Below, in pieces: positions 43,092 through 51,284 of a DNA stretch of 64,000 bases. How positions within the stretch are numbered: position 1 is the stretch's first letter; the number at the start of each line of letters is the position of its first letter. The notes beneath the pieces were generated by a model. The model saw nothing but the letters and a program-made list of their open reading frames with translations, did no database searches and was not told the DNA's origin. The position numbers were made by a program, and so were the translations under genes. The DNA comes from Pseudomonas viridiflava (GTDB lineage: Bacteria; Pseudomonadota; Gammaproteobacteria; Pseudomonadales; Pseudomonadaceae). Location of the stretch: positions 248,001 through 312,000 of the forward strand of contig NZ_UTBZ01000140.1 of the NCBI RefSeq assembly GCF_900580865.1, given 5' to 3'.

Positions 43092-43109
43092 ATGCAATCA
43101 AGCTGCCAA
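43092..43109 (-). promoter_or_regulatory. Sigma-54 (-24/-12) promoter of hutU
   Basis: On the left-going strand TTGGCAGCTTGATTGCA has GG and GC spaced by ten bases and matches the RpoN consensus at nearly all positions. It lies about 150 bases upstream of the hutU start. RpoN-dependent hutU expression driven by CbrB or NtrC is known in P. fluorescens. Confidence 0.75.
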
Positions 43110-43230
43110 CTTGTTGGAGGGTTGTTCAAGAAAAATCGCGGACATGGCTGGAGCGCGCCTGAATCAAGGGTTCGGGCGTGGATGAAATTTTTCCCGGTGA
43201 TGATTTAGGGAGGCGGGGCTTTGTTTCATG

Positions 43231-43251
43231 AGCGTGGTTTTGCGCCACGCT
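43231..43251. promoter_or_regulatory. Palindrome in enhancer position upstream of hutU
   Basis: AGCGTGG, seven bases, CCACGCT: perfect 7-bp arms about 135 bases upstream of the -12 element, a normal distance for a sigma-54 enhancer-binding protein such as CbrB or NtrC. It does not match the NtrC consensus closely. Confidence 0.4.
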
Positions 43252-43300
43252 GGGGCGTTCGGTAACAAGTTGGTGCGTGGGTTGGGAACACCCCAAAAGC

Positions 43301-43379
43301 AAAAGATCGCAGCCTTCGGCAGCTCCTGCATTGGGTTTGATGTACACCCTGTAGGAGTTGCCGAAGGCTGCGATCTTTT
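43301..43379. repeat. REP-type palindrome (GATCGCAGCC family) between hutD and hutU
   Basis: Arms AAAAGATCGCAGCCTTCGGC and a complement with one change (GGAGTTGCC for GGAGCTGCC). It lies 12 bases after the hutD stop. The 449-base gap 42943-43391 otherwise holds the hutU promoter, operator and palindrome listed separately. Confidence 0.85.
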
Positions 43380-43391
43380 AAGATTTCTGAA

Positions 43392-43961
43392 TCAGCGTGC
43401 AGTCAGTTCAATGACGCAGCAACCCGCATTGACGGAGACTTCGACCAACCCGGCGTTACCGTCCAGTTGCAGGCAATCATGGCGACCGAGTTGCGATGTA
43501 GTGTCACCGACCTGCACTTGCAGCAGCTCACTGACACTGAACACCAACAGCGTCCCCGCCGAACTGAAGAACCGTTGCCCGCCACCCAGCCACTGCAAGC
43601 GCGCGCTGTAACGCTGCGGCGCGTAGATCAGATTGAAGTCGCGAATCGCACCGCCGAGCAGCGTGCATGAAACCTGGCTTTCGCCGCTGAAGGCGAAAGG
43701 GTCGAGCGGTAACAGTGGCCGCGTATCGTCGCCGTCAACGCACAAAGTCATGCCGTCACCCTGCAACACGGTGATCACCCGCTGATAACCGGCGAATGTT
43801 GAAAAACCACCGGATTCGGCGATGTCGGCAATCGACAGGCGCCAGCCGAAACCATCCAGCCCTGCACCGGCATCACGGGTGATTTCCTCGGTGCTGCCGC
43901 CGCCGTTTTTCCACGGCATGCGCGGATAGCCTTCAGCGCGTAAAACCTTCACCTGACTCAT
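43392..43961 (-). CDS. hutD: HutD family protein
   Basis: A 189-residue cupin-like protein of the HutD family. Conserved features are MPWKNGGGSTEEI near the N-terminus, GFGWRLSIADI and GDDTRPLLPLDPFAFSGE. In P. fluorescens HutD has been proposed to temper hut operon activity, possibly by binding formylglutamate; its biochemistry is not settled. It follows hutC by nine bases and is separated from hutU by the hutU promoter region. Confidence 0.93.
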   Translation of the reverse strand: MSQVKVLRAEGYPRMPWKNGGGSTEEITRDAGAGLDGFGWRLSIADIAESGGFSTFAGYQRVITVLQGDGMTLCVDGDDTRPLLPLDPFAFSGESQVSCTLLGGAIRDFNLIYAPQRYSARLQWLGGGQRFFSSAGTLLVFSVSELLQVQVGDTTSQLGRHDCLQLDGNAGLVEVSVNAGCCVIELTAR

Positions 43962-43970
43962 TTATGCTCT

Positions 43971-44720
43971 CTATTTATGGAACCGCCCTTCCAGACGATG
44001 ACGGGAACCTGGGTGAATCAGTCGAGCAGCGGTCACCGGCTGACGCCCCGACCACGTGCGGCGACGAATCAACAGGCATGGCTCGCCTTTTTCGATCTGC
44101 AGCAACTTGCATTCAGAAGACTCGGCAAGGATCGCTTCAACCACGTGCTCGCCTTCAGTCAGCGGCGCCACCTGATTGAGATACGCGTAAGGCGTCTGCA
44201 AAGTGAAGTCCTGCTTGAGGTATTCCGGGGCGACCAGCGCGTTGACGAAACGGTCTTCGATTTGCACCGGAATATCGTTTTCGTAATGCACGATCAACGA
44301 ATGAAAGACCTTCTGCCCTTCGCGCATATCCAGCGCCAGAGCGCGCTCGGAACCGGCGGCCTCTTCTTCGAGGGTGATGACCTGGCAAGTGTGGCGATGG
44401 CCACGGGAGGCGATTTCGTCGGCGATGTTGTGCACTTCGAATAGCGCGGACTGGCTCTTCGGTTCGGCGACAAACGTGCCGACGCCTTGCATGCGCACCA
44501 ACAGGCCGTCGGCGGTCATCTCACGCAGGGCGCGGTTGATGGTCATGCGGCTGAAACCGAGTTGATTGACCAGCTCGCTCTCGGACGGCACGCGGTAGTG
44601 CGGCGGCCAGTTTCCGCTGTCGATCTGCTGGGTGATCATCTGTTTGACGCGGGCGTACAAGGGCGCCGGACTGTCGCCCATGTTCGCGGCCAACGGGGAG
44701 ACTGGAGGCGGAGTCGGCAC
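43971..44720 (-). CDS. hutC: Histidine utilisation repressor HutC
   Basis: A 249-residue GntR-family (HutC subfamily) repressor. An N-terminal winged helix-turn-helix (about 25-90, with YRVPSESELVNQLGFSRMTINRALREM) is followed by a C-terminal UTRA ligand domain (about 110-245), which binds urocanate in studied homologues. Start is a GTG at 44720. It is divergent from hutF, and an operator-like box lies between them, allowing autoregulation. Confidence 0.96.
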   Translation of the reverse strand: MPTPPPVSPLAANMGDSPAPLYARVKQMITQQIDSGNWPPHYRVPSESELVNQLGFSRMTINRALREMTADGLLVRMQGVGTFVAEPKSQSALFEVHNIADEIASRGHRHTCQVITLEEEAAGSERALALDMREGQKVFHSLIVHYENDIPVQIEDRFVNALVAPEYLKQDFTLQTPYAYLNQVAPLTEGEHVVEAILAESSECKLLQIEKGEPCLLIRRRTWSGRQPVTAARLIHPGSRHRLEGRFHK

Positions 44721-44791
44721 GGTTGATCCCTGTTCATTGGATGAAGGTTGCTAGCTTGCCGGAGTTTACCGGGCAGGCAAACGTCTGTATA

Positions 44792-44801
44792 TGTATATAC
44801 A
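44792..44801. promoter_or_regulatory. HutC operator candidate between hutC and hutF
   Basis: TGTATATACA is a perfect palindrome matching the HutC core and is preceded by a related CTGTATATG, so two overlapping half-sites may be present. It lies 27 bases before the hutF ATG and about 70 before hutC, so one site can control both. Confidence 0.65.
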
Positions 44802-44827
44802 AATAACACACGATGGGGTGCTGAACC

Positions 44828-46198
44828 ATGTCCGCCTTCTTTGCCGAACGCGCGCTGCTGCCAAACGGATGGGCCAACAATGTACGTCTTGAGGTCAGCG
44901 CCGATGGCCTGCTGACCCAAATCCAGGCCGATTCCACTGCAGATGGCGCCGAACGGCTGAGCGGCCCGCTCTTGCCGGGCATGCCTAATTTGCATTCCCA
45001 CGCCTTCCAGCGAGCGATGGCGGGTCTGGCTGAAGTGGCCGGCAACCCCAACGACAGTTTCTGGACCTGGCGCGATCTGATGTATCGGCTCGTTGGAAAA
45101 ATCAGCCCGGATCAGCTCGGCGTTATCGCCCGCCAGCTGTACATCGAAATGCTCAAGGCCGGTTACACCTCGGTCGCCGAATTTCATTACGTGCACCACG
45201 ACAGCAATGGCCAGCCTTATGCCGACCCCGCTGAACTGGCGTTGCGCATCAGTCAGGCCGCGAGCGAAAGCGGCATCGGTCTGACCCTGCTGCCAGTGCT
45301 CTACAGCCACTCCGGTTTCGGTGGTCAGACGCCCAACGATGGCCAGCGCCGTTTTATCAACAGCACCGAAAATTACCTGAACCTGCAATCGCGCTTGCAG
45401 CCGTTACTGGCGCAGCAGAAGGCGCAGTCGCTGGGTCTGTGTTTCCACTCGTTGCGCGCAGTCACGCCGCAGCAGATCAGCGAAGTATTGGCGGCGAGCG
45501 ATAAGCAATGCCCTGTGCATATTCACATCGCCGAACAGCAGAAGGAAGTCGATGACTGCCTGAGCTGGAGCGGTCGGCGTCCGCTGCAATGGCTGTACGA
45601 AAATGCCGAAGTCGATCAGCGCTGGTGCCTGGTTCACGCCACTCACGCCAATCCGGAAGAGGTCACGCTGATGGCCAAAAGTCGCGTCATTGCCGGGCTG
45701 TGCCTGACGACCGAAGCGAACCTGGGTGACGGGATTTTCCCGGCGGTGGACTTCCTCGCACAGGGCGGACGCATGGGCATCGGTTCCGACAGCCATGTCT
45801 CGCTCAGTGTGGTGGAGGAATTGCGTTGGCTGGAATACGGCCAGCGGCTGCGCGATCAGCGGCGTAATCGCTTGTATGGCGCGGATCAGCCGATGATCGG
45901 GCGCACGCTTTATGACGCGGCGCTGGATGGCGGTGCGCAGGCGATGGGGCAGCCGATTGGTGCGCTGGAAGTTGGCAAGCGGGCGGACTGGATTGTGCTC
46001 GATGGCAACGATCCGTATCTGGCGACAGCCAGTGGCGACGGGATTTTGAATCGCTGGTTGTTTGCCGGCGGCGATCGTCAGGTGCGCGATGTGCTGGTCA
46101 ATGGCCAGTGGGTGGTGCGCGATGGGCGGCATGCTGGCGAAGAGGATAGCGCTCGCGCATTCACCCAGGTCCTGCGCGACCTCCTGAGCGACGCATAA
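44828..46198 (+). CDS. hutF: Formimidoylglutamate deiminase
   Basis: Fourth step of the five-step histidine pathway: N-formimino-glutamate to N-formylglutamate and ammonia. 456 residues of the amidohydrolase superfamily. The metal site NLHSHAFQRAMAGL, the later HIHIAEQQKEV, and GSDSHVSLSVVEELRWLEYGQRL are characteristic of HutF. It is transcribed rightward, opposite to all other hut genes. With HutG this defines the five-step pathway rather than the HutG-only four-step one. Confidence 0.97.
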   Translation: MSAFFAERALLPNGWANNVRLEVSADGLLTQIQADSTADGAERLSGPLLPGMPNLHSHAFQRAMAGLAEVAGNPNDSFWTWRDLMYRLVGKISPDQLGVIARQLYIEMLKAGYTSVAEFHYVHHDSNGQPYADPAELALRISQAASESGIGLTLLPVLYSHSGFGGQTPNDGQRRFINSTENYLNLQSRLQPLLAQQKAQSLGLCFHSLRAVTPQQISEVLAASDKQCPVHIHIAEQQKEVDDCLSWSGRRPLQWLYENAEVDQRWCLVHATHANPEEVTLMAKSRVIAGLCLTTEANLGDGIFPAVDFLAQGGRMGIGSDSHVSLSVVEELRWLEYGQRLRDQRRNRLYGADQPMIGRTLYDAALDGGAQAMGQPIGALEVGKRADWIVLDGNDPYLATASGDGILNRWLFAGGDRQVRDVLVNGQWVVRDGRHAGEEDSARAFTQVLRDLLSDA

Positions 46199-46203
46199 CC
46201 AAA

Positions 46204-46292
46204 TGTAGGAGTGAGCCTGCTCGCGATAGCGGTGTGTCAGTCACCTATTTGTGCTCTGACACAACGCTATCGCGAGCAGGCTCACTCCTACA
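46204..46292. repeat. REP-type palindrome, variant arms, between hutF and blc
   Basis: Arms TGTAGGAGTGAGCCTGCTCG and complement: as the GCTCGCTCCCACA family but with TGTAGGAGTGAG in place of TGTGGGAGCGAG in both arms, so the two changes are compensated. Lies between convergent genes. Confidence 0.85.
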
Positions 46293-46310
46293 TTGGTTTT
46301 GTGGTGTTCT

Positions 46311-46880
46311 TTAGTTCGAGGTCTTGGCCATCTGCCGATCCGACGCGCGCCAGATCAGTCGCGTGGTGTCATAGCCCTGCTGACGCGCCTTGCTCAGCAG
46401 CTCTTCACGCACCACACCGTTGACGGTCGGTGTGCGCGACAGCAGCCACATGTACTTGCGACTCGGGTCGCCGACGATGGCGGTCTTGTAGTCATCGCTG
46501 ACGTACAGCACCCAGTATTCGCCTTTCGCCACACCCGGAATCAGGCGCGAGAACCAGGTGTCGAATTCCACCCAAAGCTTGTCGGTCTTGCCCGGCACCT
46601 GTGGATAAGCCGTGCCCTTGGCTTCTTCCCACTGCCAGTCTGGCGTCAGGCAGCGATTGAGCACCGCGACATTGCCGTCAGGCTTGAGCGTGTAATGGGC
46701 TTCGGATTGTGCGCAATGGCGCTGAAAGTACATCGGCAAGCGCGCCAGCTCATACCAGGTGCCCTGATAGCGCTTGAGATTGACGCTGTTGACGGTTTTC
46801 GGCGCCAACGGGTCGACGCCGGAACTGGCGCAGCCGGCCAGTACCAGGCCGGCAAAAAGGATCAGCAATAACCGCTTCAT
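46311..46880 (-). CDS. blc: Outer-membrane lipocalin Blc
   Basis: A 189-residue bacterial lipocalin lipoprotein. The lipobox LAGC places the modified Cys at residue 17. The lipocalin signature GTWYELARLPMYFQRHC follows near residues 41-57, and the C-terminal WLLSRTPTV is typical. Bacterial Blc proteins bind lysophospholipids and act in membrane maintenance or stress. It follows the small lipoprotein gene by 30 bases on the same strand, so the pair is probably an operon. Confidence 0.95.
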   Translation of the reverse strand: MKRLLLILFAGLVLAGCASSGVDPLAPKTVNSVNLKRYQGTWYELARLPMYFQRHCAQSEAHYTLKPDGNVAVLNRCLTPDWQWEEAKGTAYPQVPGKTDKLWVEFDTWFSRLIPGVAKGEYWVLYVSDDYKTAIVGDPSRKYMWLLSRTPTVNGVVREELLSKARQQGYDTTRLIWRASDRQMAKTSN

Positions 46881-46910
46881 TTTTCTTCTCCGTGGGCGCG
46901 AAGCCCCGGT

Positions 46911-47165
46911 TTACTTCAGGCCTTGGCCGGAAAACATCAGCACTTTGTCACCGGCGTATTGCACGCTGATAAAGCTGTTCTTGTCGCCCCAGGTGCAACT
47001 GGACATGCCGAGCGCGCCCGAGCAATCAGTCGGTTTGCCCAGCAGGGTCTCGACTTCGGCCTTGGCCATGCCGGCCGAGAGCTTCGAATAGTTTTCCTGA
47101 TTGACCTTGCTGCATGCGGCCAGCAGCACGCAAAACGTCAAAAGGGCGATAGATCGCAGCGACAT
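46911..47165 (-). CDS. Small lipoprotein, SmpA/OmlA-like
   Basis: An 84-residue lipoprotein. The signal ends LLAACSKVNQENYS, with the lipobox Cys near residue 18. The mature part YSKLSAGMAKAEVETLLGKPTDC resembles the start of the SmpA/OmlA (BamE-like) fold, and two further cysteines (TDCSG, SSCTW) may form a disulfide. ATG 47165 has AGGAG upstream and gives a proper signal peptide; the longer frame does not. Function unknown. Confidence 0.82.
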   Translation of the reverse strand: MSLRSIALLTFCVLLAACSKVNQENYSKLSAGMAKAEVETLLGKPTDCSGALGMSSCTWGDKNSFISVQYAGDKVLMFSGQGLK

Positions 47166-47332
47166 GGTGTAACTCCTGGAACGAGGGGGGGATGGCATGG
47201 TGCCAACCAGAAGCTTAGAAGAGAAAACCCTCATCTGGTTCCGTGGAGGAATCGCTATTTATTAGCCCGCCCGTCTGGCATTTGCCGATAAATCAGACAC
47301 TTTGTAGGGCTATTGAGCATTTCGTCGCCTTT

Positions 47333-47357
47333 CGCCAAAGACGCCTAATCTTTGGCG
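47333..47357. promoter_or_regulatory. Palindrome upstream of the PctA-like chemoreceptor
   Basis: CGCCAAAGA, seven bases, TCTTTGGCG: perfect 9-bp arms about 90 bases before the start. It has no T run. A GCCGATAA (47284-47291), identical to the FliA -10 box, lies upstream but without a good -35 at the usual distance. Could be an operator or an mRNA leader hairpin. Confidence 0.4.
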
Positions 47358-47447
47358 CGCCGCGGTCGAAATAAGAGCAGCGCAAAGCCCCCGAGTGTGG
47401 CAAATTGCCGCCCTTTCTTGACCAGCCCCTTCGCGGTAGTTCATTCG

Positions 47448-49340
47448 ATGACCAGAAACATGAAATTCAGCCACAAGATCTTGTTGGCTGCCGCCCTCGT
47501 GGTGGCCGTTGCGTTCGCCTGTTTCATTTTCTTCAACGACTATCGACAGCGCGAAGCCCTGAGCAGCAGCACCGAAGCCTCGATGCAGGAACTGGGCAGC
47601 CTGACCACCAGCAATATCCAGACCTGGCTGGAAAGCCGCATTCAATTGCTGCAATCGCTGTCGCAGCAAGTCGCCGTCGACGGTAACGCTCCCGCCAGCC
47701 TGAAACGCATCATCGACCTGCCCGCCTATACCGGCAATTTCCAGCTCAGCTACTTCGGTGGTGCTGACGGCGTGATGTTCTCGGTACCGGCCGGCAACCG
47801 CGCCCCGGACTACGACCCGCGCGCACGCGGCTGGTACAAAGCGGCCAACAGCGCACAGCAAACCATCGTCACCGAACCGTACATCGCCGCGTCGTCGGGC
47901 AAACTGGTGATCACCGTTGCCACGCCGGTACAGCGCCAAGGGCAGATGCTCGGCGTCGCCGGTGCGGACATCGACCTGACCAGCGTCAGCGCGATCATCA
48001 ACTCGCTGAACTTCGGCGGCCATGGCCACGCGTTCATCGTCAGCGCCGATGGCAAGATCCTGATTCACCCGGACAGCAAACTGGTGCTCAAGACCCTCGC
48101 CGAGGCCTACCCGAATGGCGCACCGAAAGTCAGTTCCGGCCTGAAAGAAGTCGAGTTCGACGGCAAGACTCAGTTGATCTCCTTCACCCGCGTCAACGGC
48201 GTGCCATCGGCCGACTGGTACGTGGCGCTGGTGCTCGATAAAGACACCGCGTTCGCAATGCTCAGCGAATTCCGCACCTCGGCGCTGATCGCCATGGTCA
48301 TTGCCGTGGTGATCATCATCGCCCTGCTCGGCATGCTCATCCGCGTACTGATGCAACCGCTGCTGACCATGGGCCGCGCGATGCACGACATCGCCGAAGG
48401 TGAAGGCGACCTGACCAAACGTCTGGTGATCCACGGCAACGACGAATTCGGCGCACTGGGCACCTCGTTCAACCGTTTCGTCGAGCGCATCCACACCTCG
48501 ATCCGCGAAGTGTCCTCGGCCACCGGCCAGGTCAACGAAGTCGCCCTGCGCGTGGTCGCAGCGTCGAACTCGTCGATGTACAACTCTGACCAGCAATCCA
48601 GCCGTACCAACAGCGTCGCTGCCGCGATCAACCAGCTCGGCGCTGCCGCGCAGGAAATCGCCCAGAATGCCGCCCTCGCCTCGCAGCACTCGAGCGATGC
48701 GCGCAGCCTTGCGGTCGACGGTCAGCAGGTGGTGGATAAAACCATCCAGGCCATGCAGCAGCTGTCGGCGAAGATCAGCGATTCCTGCGGCAACATCGAA
48801 ACCTTGAACAGCAACACGGTGAACATCGGCCAGATTCTCGAAGTGATCACCAGCATTTCCCAGCAGACCAACCTGCTCGCGCTAAACGCCGCAATCGAAG
48901 CGGCGCGCGCCGGTGAAGCCGGTCGTGGTTTTGCCGTGGTTGCCGATGAAGTGCGTAATCTGGCGCATCGCACCCAGGATTCGGCGCAGCAAGTGCAGAA
49001 GATGATCGAAGAGCTGCAGGTCGGCGCCCGTCAGGCGGTCAGCATCATGACCGAGAGCCAGCGCGAGAGCGAAAGCAGCGTCGGCATCGCCAACCAGGCC
49101 GGCGAGCGGTTGGGCAGCGTGACTCAGCGTATCGGCGAGATCGACGGGATGAACCAGTCGGTAGCAACGGCGACTGAAGAGCAGACGGCGGTGGTCGAGT
49201 CGATCAATGTCGATATCAACGAGATCAACACGCTGAATCAGGAAGGTGTGGAGAACTTGCAGGCGACGTTGCGGGCTTGCTCGGATCTGGAGCAGCAGGC
49301 GGCGCGGTTGAAGCAGTTGGTGGGTAGTTTCCGCATTTAA
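47448..49340 (+). CDS. Amino-acid chemoreceptor, PctA/CtaA type (dCache)
   Basis: A methyl-accepting chemotaxis protein of 630 residues. A membrane helix (about 9-29) precedes a dCache_1 periplasmic domain (about 35-275), followed by a second membrane helix (about 282-304), HAMP and the signalling hairpin QQTNLLALNAAIEAARAGEAGRG. The amino-acid-binding residues known from PctA are all present, shifted by one: Tyr122, Arg127, Trp129, Tyr130, Tyr145 and Asp174. The C-terminus (ATLRACSDLEQQAARLKQLV) also matches PctA/B/C. The start is uncertain between ATG 47448 and ATG 47460. Confidence 0.93.
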   Translation: MTRNMKFSHKILLAAALVVAVAFACFIFFNDYRQREALSSSTEASMQELGSLTTSNIQTWLESRIQLLQSLSQQVAVDGNAPASLKRIIDLPAYTGNFQLSYFGGADGVMFSVPAGNRAPDYDPRARGWYKAANSAQQTIVTEPYIAASSGKLVITVATPVQRQGQMLGVAGADIDLTSVSAIINSLNFGGHGHAFIVSADGKILIHPDSKLVLKTLAEAYPNGAPKVSSGLKEVEFDGKTQLISFTRVNGVPSADWYVALVLDKDTAFAMLSEFRTSALIAMVIAVVIIIALLGMLIRVLMQPLLTMGRAMHDIAEGEGDLTKRLVIHGNDEFGALGTSFNRFVERIHTSIREVSSATGQVNEVALRVVAASNSSMYNSDQQSSRTNSVAAAINQLGAAAQEIAQNAALASQHSSDARSLAVDGQQVVDKTIQAMQQLSAKISDSCGNIETLNSNTVNIGQILEVITSISQQTNLLALNAAIEAARAGEAGRGFAVVADEVRNLAHRTQDSAQQVQKMIEELQVGARQAVSIMTESQRESESSVGIANQAGERLGSVTQRIGEIDGMNQSVATATEEQTAVVESINVDINEINTLNQEGVENLQATLRACSDLEQQAARLKQLVGSFRI

Positions 49341-49357
49341 GCGGCGCTGCTTTTGGC

Positions 49358-49453
49358 GCCTTCGCGAGCAAGCTCGCTCCCACAAAACACTCGGGCGGAC
49401 ACAAAATTTTTGTTCACTGAAGATCAATGTGGGAGCGAGCTTGCTCGCGAAGG
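49358..49453. repeat. REP-type palindrome (GCTCGCTCCCACA family) after the chemoreceptor
   Basis: Arms GCCTTCGCGAGCAAGCTCGC and complement, about 96 bases with an AT-rich centre. It lies 18 bases after the MCP stop. Confidence 0.85.
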
Positions 49454-49505
49454 CGGCCGATCTGGCGCAGAATGCCTTCAACATAATCCTCGGAAAATCT
49501 CCCAG

Positions 49506-49679
49506 ATGAACAAGACATACGATGATGTTCATCCAGATCAAAATACGTTCCTGGCAATCCTTGCGCTGGGTAGCGAGGAAATTGATCGCGGAAACTATAC
49601 AAACGCTGAAGACATTTTTCTTGAGCTAGATGAACTGGAATTAGCCCAACATAGTAATTTGAGCAAACTAAAACCTTGA
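49506..49679 (+). CDS. Small hypothetical protein
   Basis: A 57-residue acidic frame starting MNKTYDDVHPDQNTFLAILAL and ending SNLSKLKP, with a predicted helix rich in Glu/Leu (AEDIFLELDELELAQ). It is distinctly more AT-rich than its neighbours and its codon use differs. It overlaps the 3' end of the DUF924 gene on the other strand by 12 bases. Upstream TCGGAAAATCTCCCAG is a poor ribosome site. I recognise no family; it could be a recent acquisition or a remnant. Confidence 0.4.
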   Translation: MNKTYDDVHPDQNTFLAILALGSEEIDRGNYTNAEDIFLELDELELAQHSNLSKLKP

Positions 49680-50270
49680 CCCACGCTGATCGAGAAACAC
49701 CAACTCCTCAGCCGTAGACTCCCGCCCCAACACCGCATTGCGATGCGGAAACCGGCCAAACCGCGCAATCACCTTTTGATGCCGCTCGGCATAATCCAGA
49801 TTGTCGGCAAACACCGCGCGCTCCGCTTCCGGCTGTTCAGCCACCAATTCAATGAACCGGGAAACTGCCTCATTCTGCACCGCGAGGTTTTCGCAGTGTT
49901 CGAACACCAGATAAATGAACACACGCTGAATCGGTTTCAACTGCCGATCGAAATCCGCCGCAATGCCTTGCGCAACGAGTTTCTGCGCGCGCAGATCACC
50001 TGAGAAAGCTTTGGGAGTATCGCGAAAGATCATGCGCGGCAGTTGATCGAGCAGTAACACCAGCGCCAGCCAACCTTCGGGACGTTGCGTCCACTCGGTC
50101 AATCCGCCAGCCAGAGCCTGATCGACAAAGACCCCGAAACGCTCACGCGCTTCGAGGTCTTGGCTGTCTCGCTTGCCGAACCACAACTTGCCCTTGTCAG
50201 CCGATATCTCGTCCGGTGATTCGGCATGTCCGAACCACCAATCGAGCAACGGCTGCCAGGGCGCGGTCAT
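49668..50270 (-). CDS. DUF924 family protein
   Basis: A 200-residue soluble helical protein. Family features are WWFGHAESPDE near the N-terminus, LALVLLLDQLPRMIFRDTPKAF in the centre and the C-terminal FPHRNAVLGRESTAEELVFL. DUF924 proteins have a TPR-like fold and no established role. It begins just after the fbp stop (three bases between) and is likely co-transcribed with fbp. Confidence 0.9.
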   Translation of the reverse strand: MTAPWQPLLDWWFGHAESPDEISADKGKLWFGKRDSQDLEARERFGVFVDQALAGGLTEWTQRPEGWLALVLLLDQLPRMIFRDTPKAFSGDLRAQKLVAQGIAADFDRQLKPIQRVFIYLVFEHCENLAVQNEAVSRFIELVAEQPEAERAVFADNLDYAERHQKVIARFGRFPHRNAVLGRESTAEELVFLDQRGSRF

Positions 50271-50273
50271 GGT

Positions 50274-51284
50274 TTATTCCTTGTGGTAGGCCGTAGCGCG
50301 TGCGACTTCTTCTTTCGAACCGAGGAACACCGCTACACGCTGGTGCAGGCCCTCTGGCTGAATGTCGAGGATGCGCTGGTGACCGTCGGTGGATGCGCCG
50401 CCCGCTTGTTCCACCAGGAACGACATCGGGTTGGCTTCGTACATCAGACGCAGTTTGCCTGGCTTGGAAGGCTCACGGCTGTCGCGCGGGTACATGAACA
50501 GACCGCCACGGGTCAGGATGCGGTGTACGTCGGCAACCATCGCGGCGACCCAACGCATGTTGTAGTTCTTTTTCAGCGGACCTTCTTCACCGGCCAGCAG
50601 TTCGCCCACGTAGCGTTGTACCGGGGCTTCCCAGTGACGCTGGTTGGACATGTTGATGGCGAATTCCTGGGTCGATTCAGGAATGGTGATGTCTTCGTGG
50701 GTCAGCACGAAGCTGCCCATTTCGCGGTCGAGGGTGAAGCCTTTCACGCCGTCGCCCAAGGTCAGTACCAGCATGGTCTGCGGGCCGTAGATCGCGTAAC
50801 CGGCGGCAACCTGCTGGGTGCCTGGCTGCAGGAACGCTTTTTCGTTCAGCGGCTCGTTCTGGCTCAGGTATTCGTTCGGGCAACGCAGTACCGAGAAGAT
50901 GGTGCCGACCGGGGCGTTGATGTCGATGTTCGACGAACCGTCCAGTGGGTCGAATACCAGCAGGTACGCGCCTTTCGGGTATTTGCCCGGGATCTGGTAG
51001 GCGTTGTCCATTTCTTCGGACGCCATGCCTGCCAGGTGACCGCCCCATTCGTTGGCTTCGAGCAAGATCTCGTTGGAGATCACGTCGAGCTTCTTCTGCA
51101 CTTCGCCTTGGACGTTTTCAGTGCCCATGCTGCCCAGAACACCACCCAGGGCGCCTTTGGACACGGCGTGGCTGATTTCTTTGCAAGCACGCGCGACCAC
51201 TTCGATCAGGAAACGCAGATCGGCAGGAGTGTTATTGCTGCGGGTCTGCTCAATCAAATAGCGACTCAGAGTAACGCGGGACAT
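50274..51284 (-). CDS. fbp: Fructose-1,6-bisphosphatase class I
   Basis: Gluconeogenic enzyme converting fructose-1,6-bisphosphate to fructose-6-phosphate; 336 residues. The metal-binding motif appears as FDPLDGSSNIDINAPVGTIFSV, with EEMDNAYQIP before it and the substrate-binding RYVGELLAGEEGPL and GGLFMYPRD after it. ATG 51284 has GGAG upstream. Pseudomonads lack phosphofructokinase, so this enzyme feeds the hexose pool during growth on organic and amino acids. Confidence 0.97.
   Translation of the reverse strand: MSRVTLSRYLIEQTRSNNTPADLRFLIEVVARACKEISHAVSKGALGGVLGSMGTENVQGEVQKKLDVISNEILLEANEWGGHLAGMASEEMDNAYQIPGKYPKGAYLLVFDPLDGSSNIDINAPVGTIFSVLRCPNEYLSQNEPLNEKAFLQPGTQQVAAGYAIYGPQTMLVLTLGDGVKGFTLDREMGSFVLTHEDITIPESTQEFAINMSNQRHWEAPVQRYVGELLAGEEGPLKKNYNMRWVAAMVADVHRILTRGGLFMYPRDSREPSKPGKLRLMYEANPMSFLVEQAGGASTDGHQRILDIQPEGLHQRVAVFLGSKEEVARATAYHKE

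Noticed and set aside
47284..47291. GCCGATAA as a full FliA promoter for the PctA-like receptor
   Set aside because: The -10 box is perfect but no TAAA-like -35 lies at 14-16 bases, so I do not list it as a promoter.
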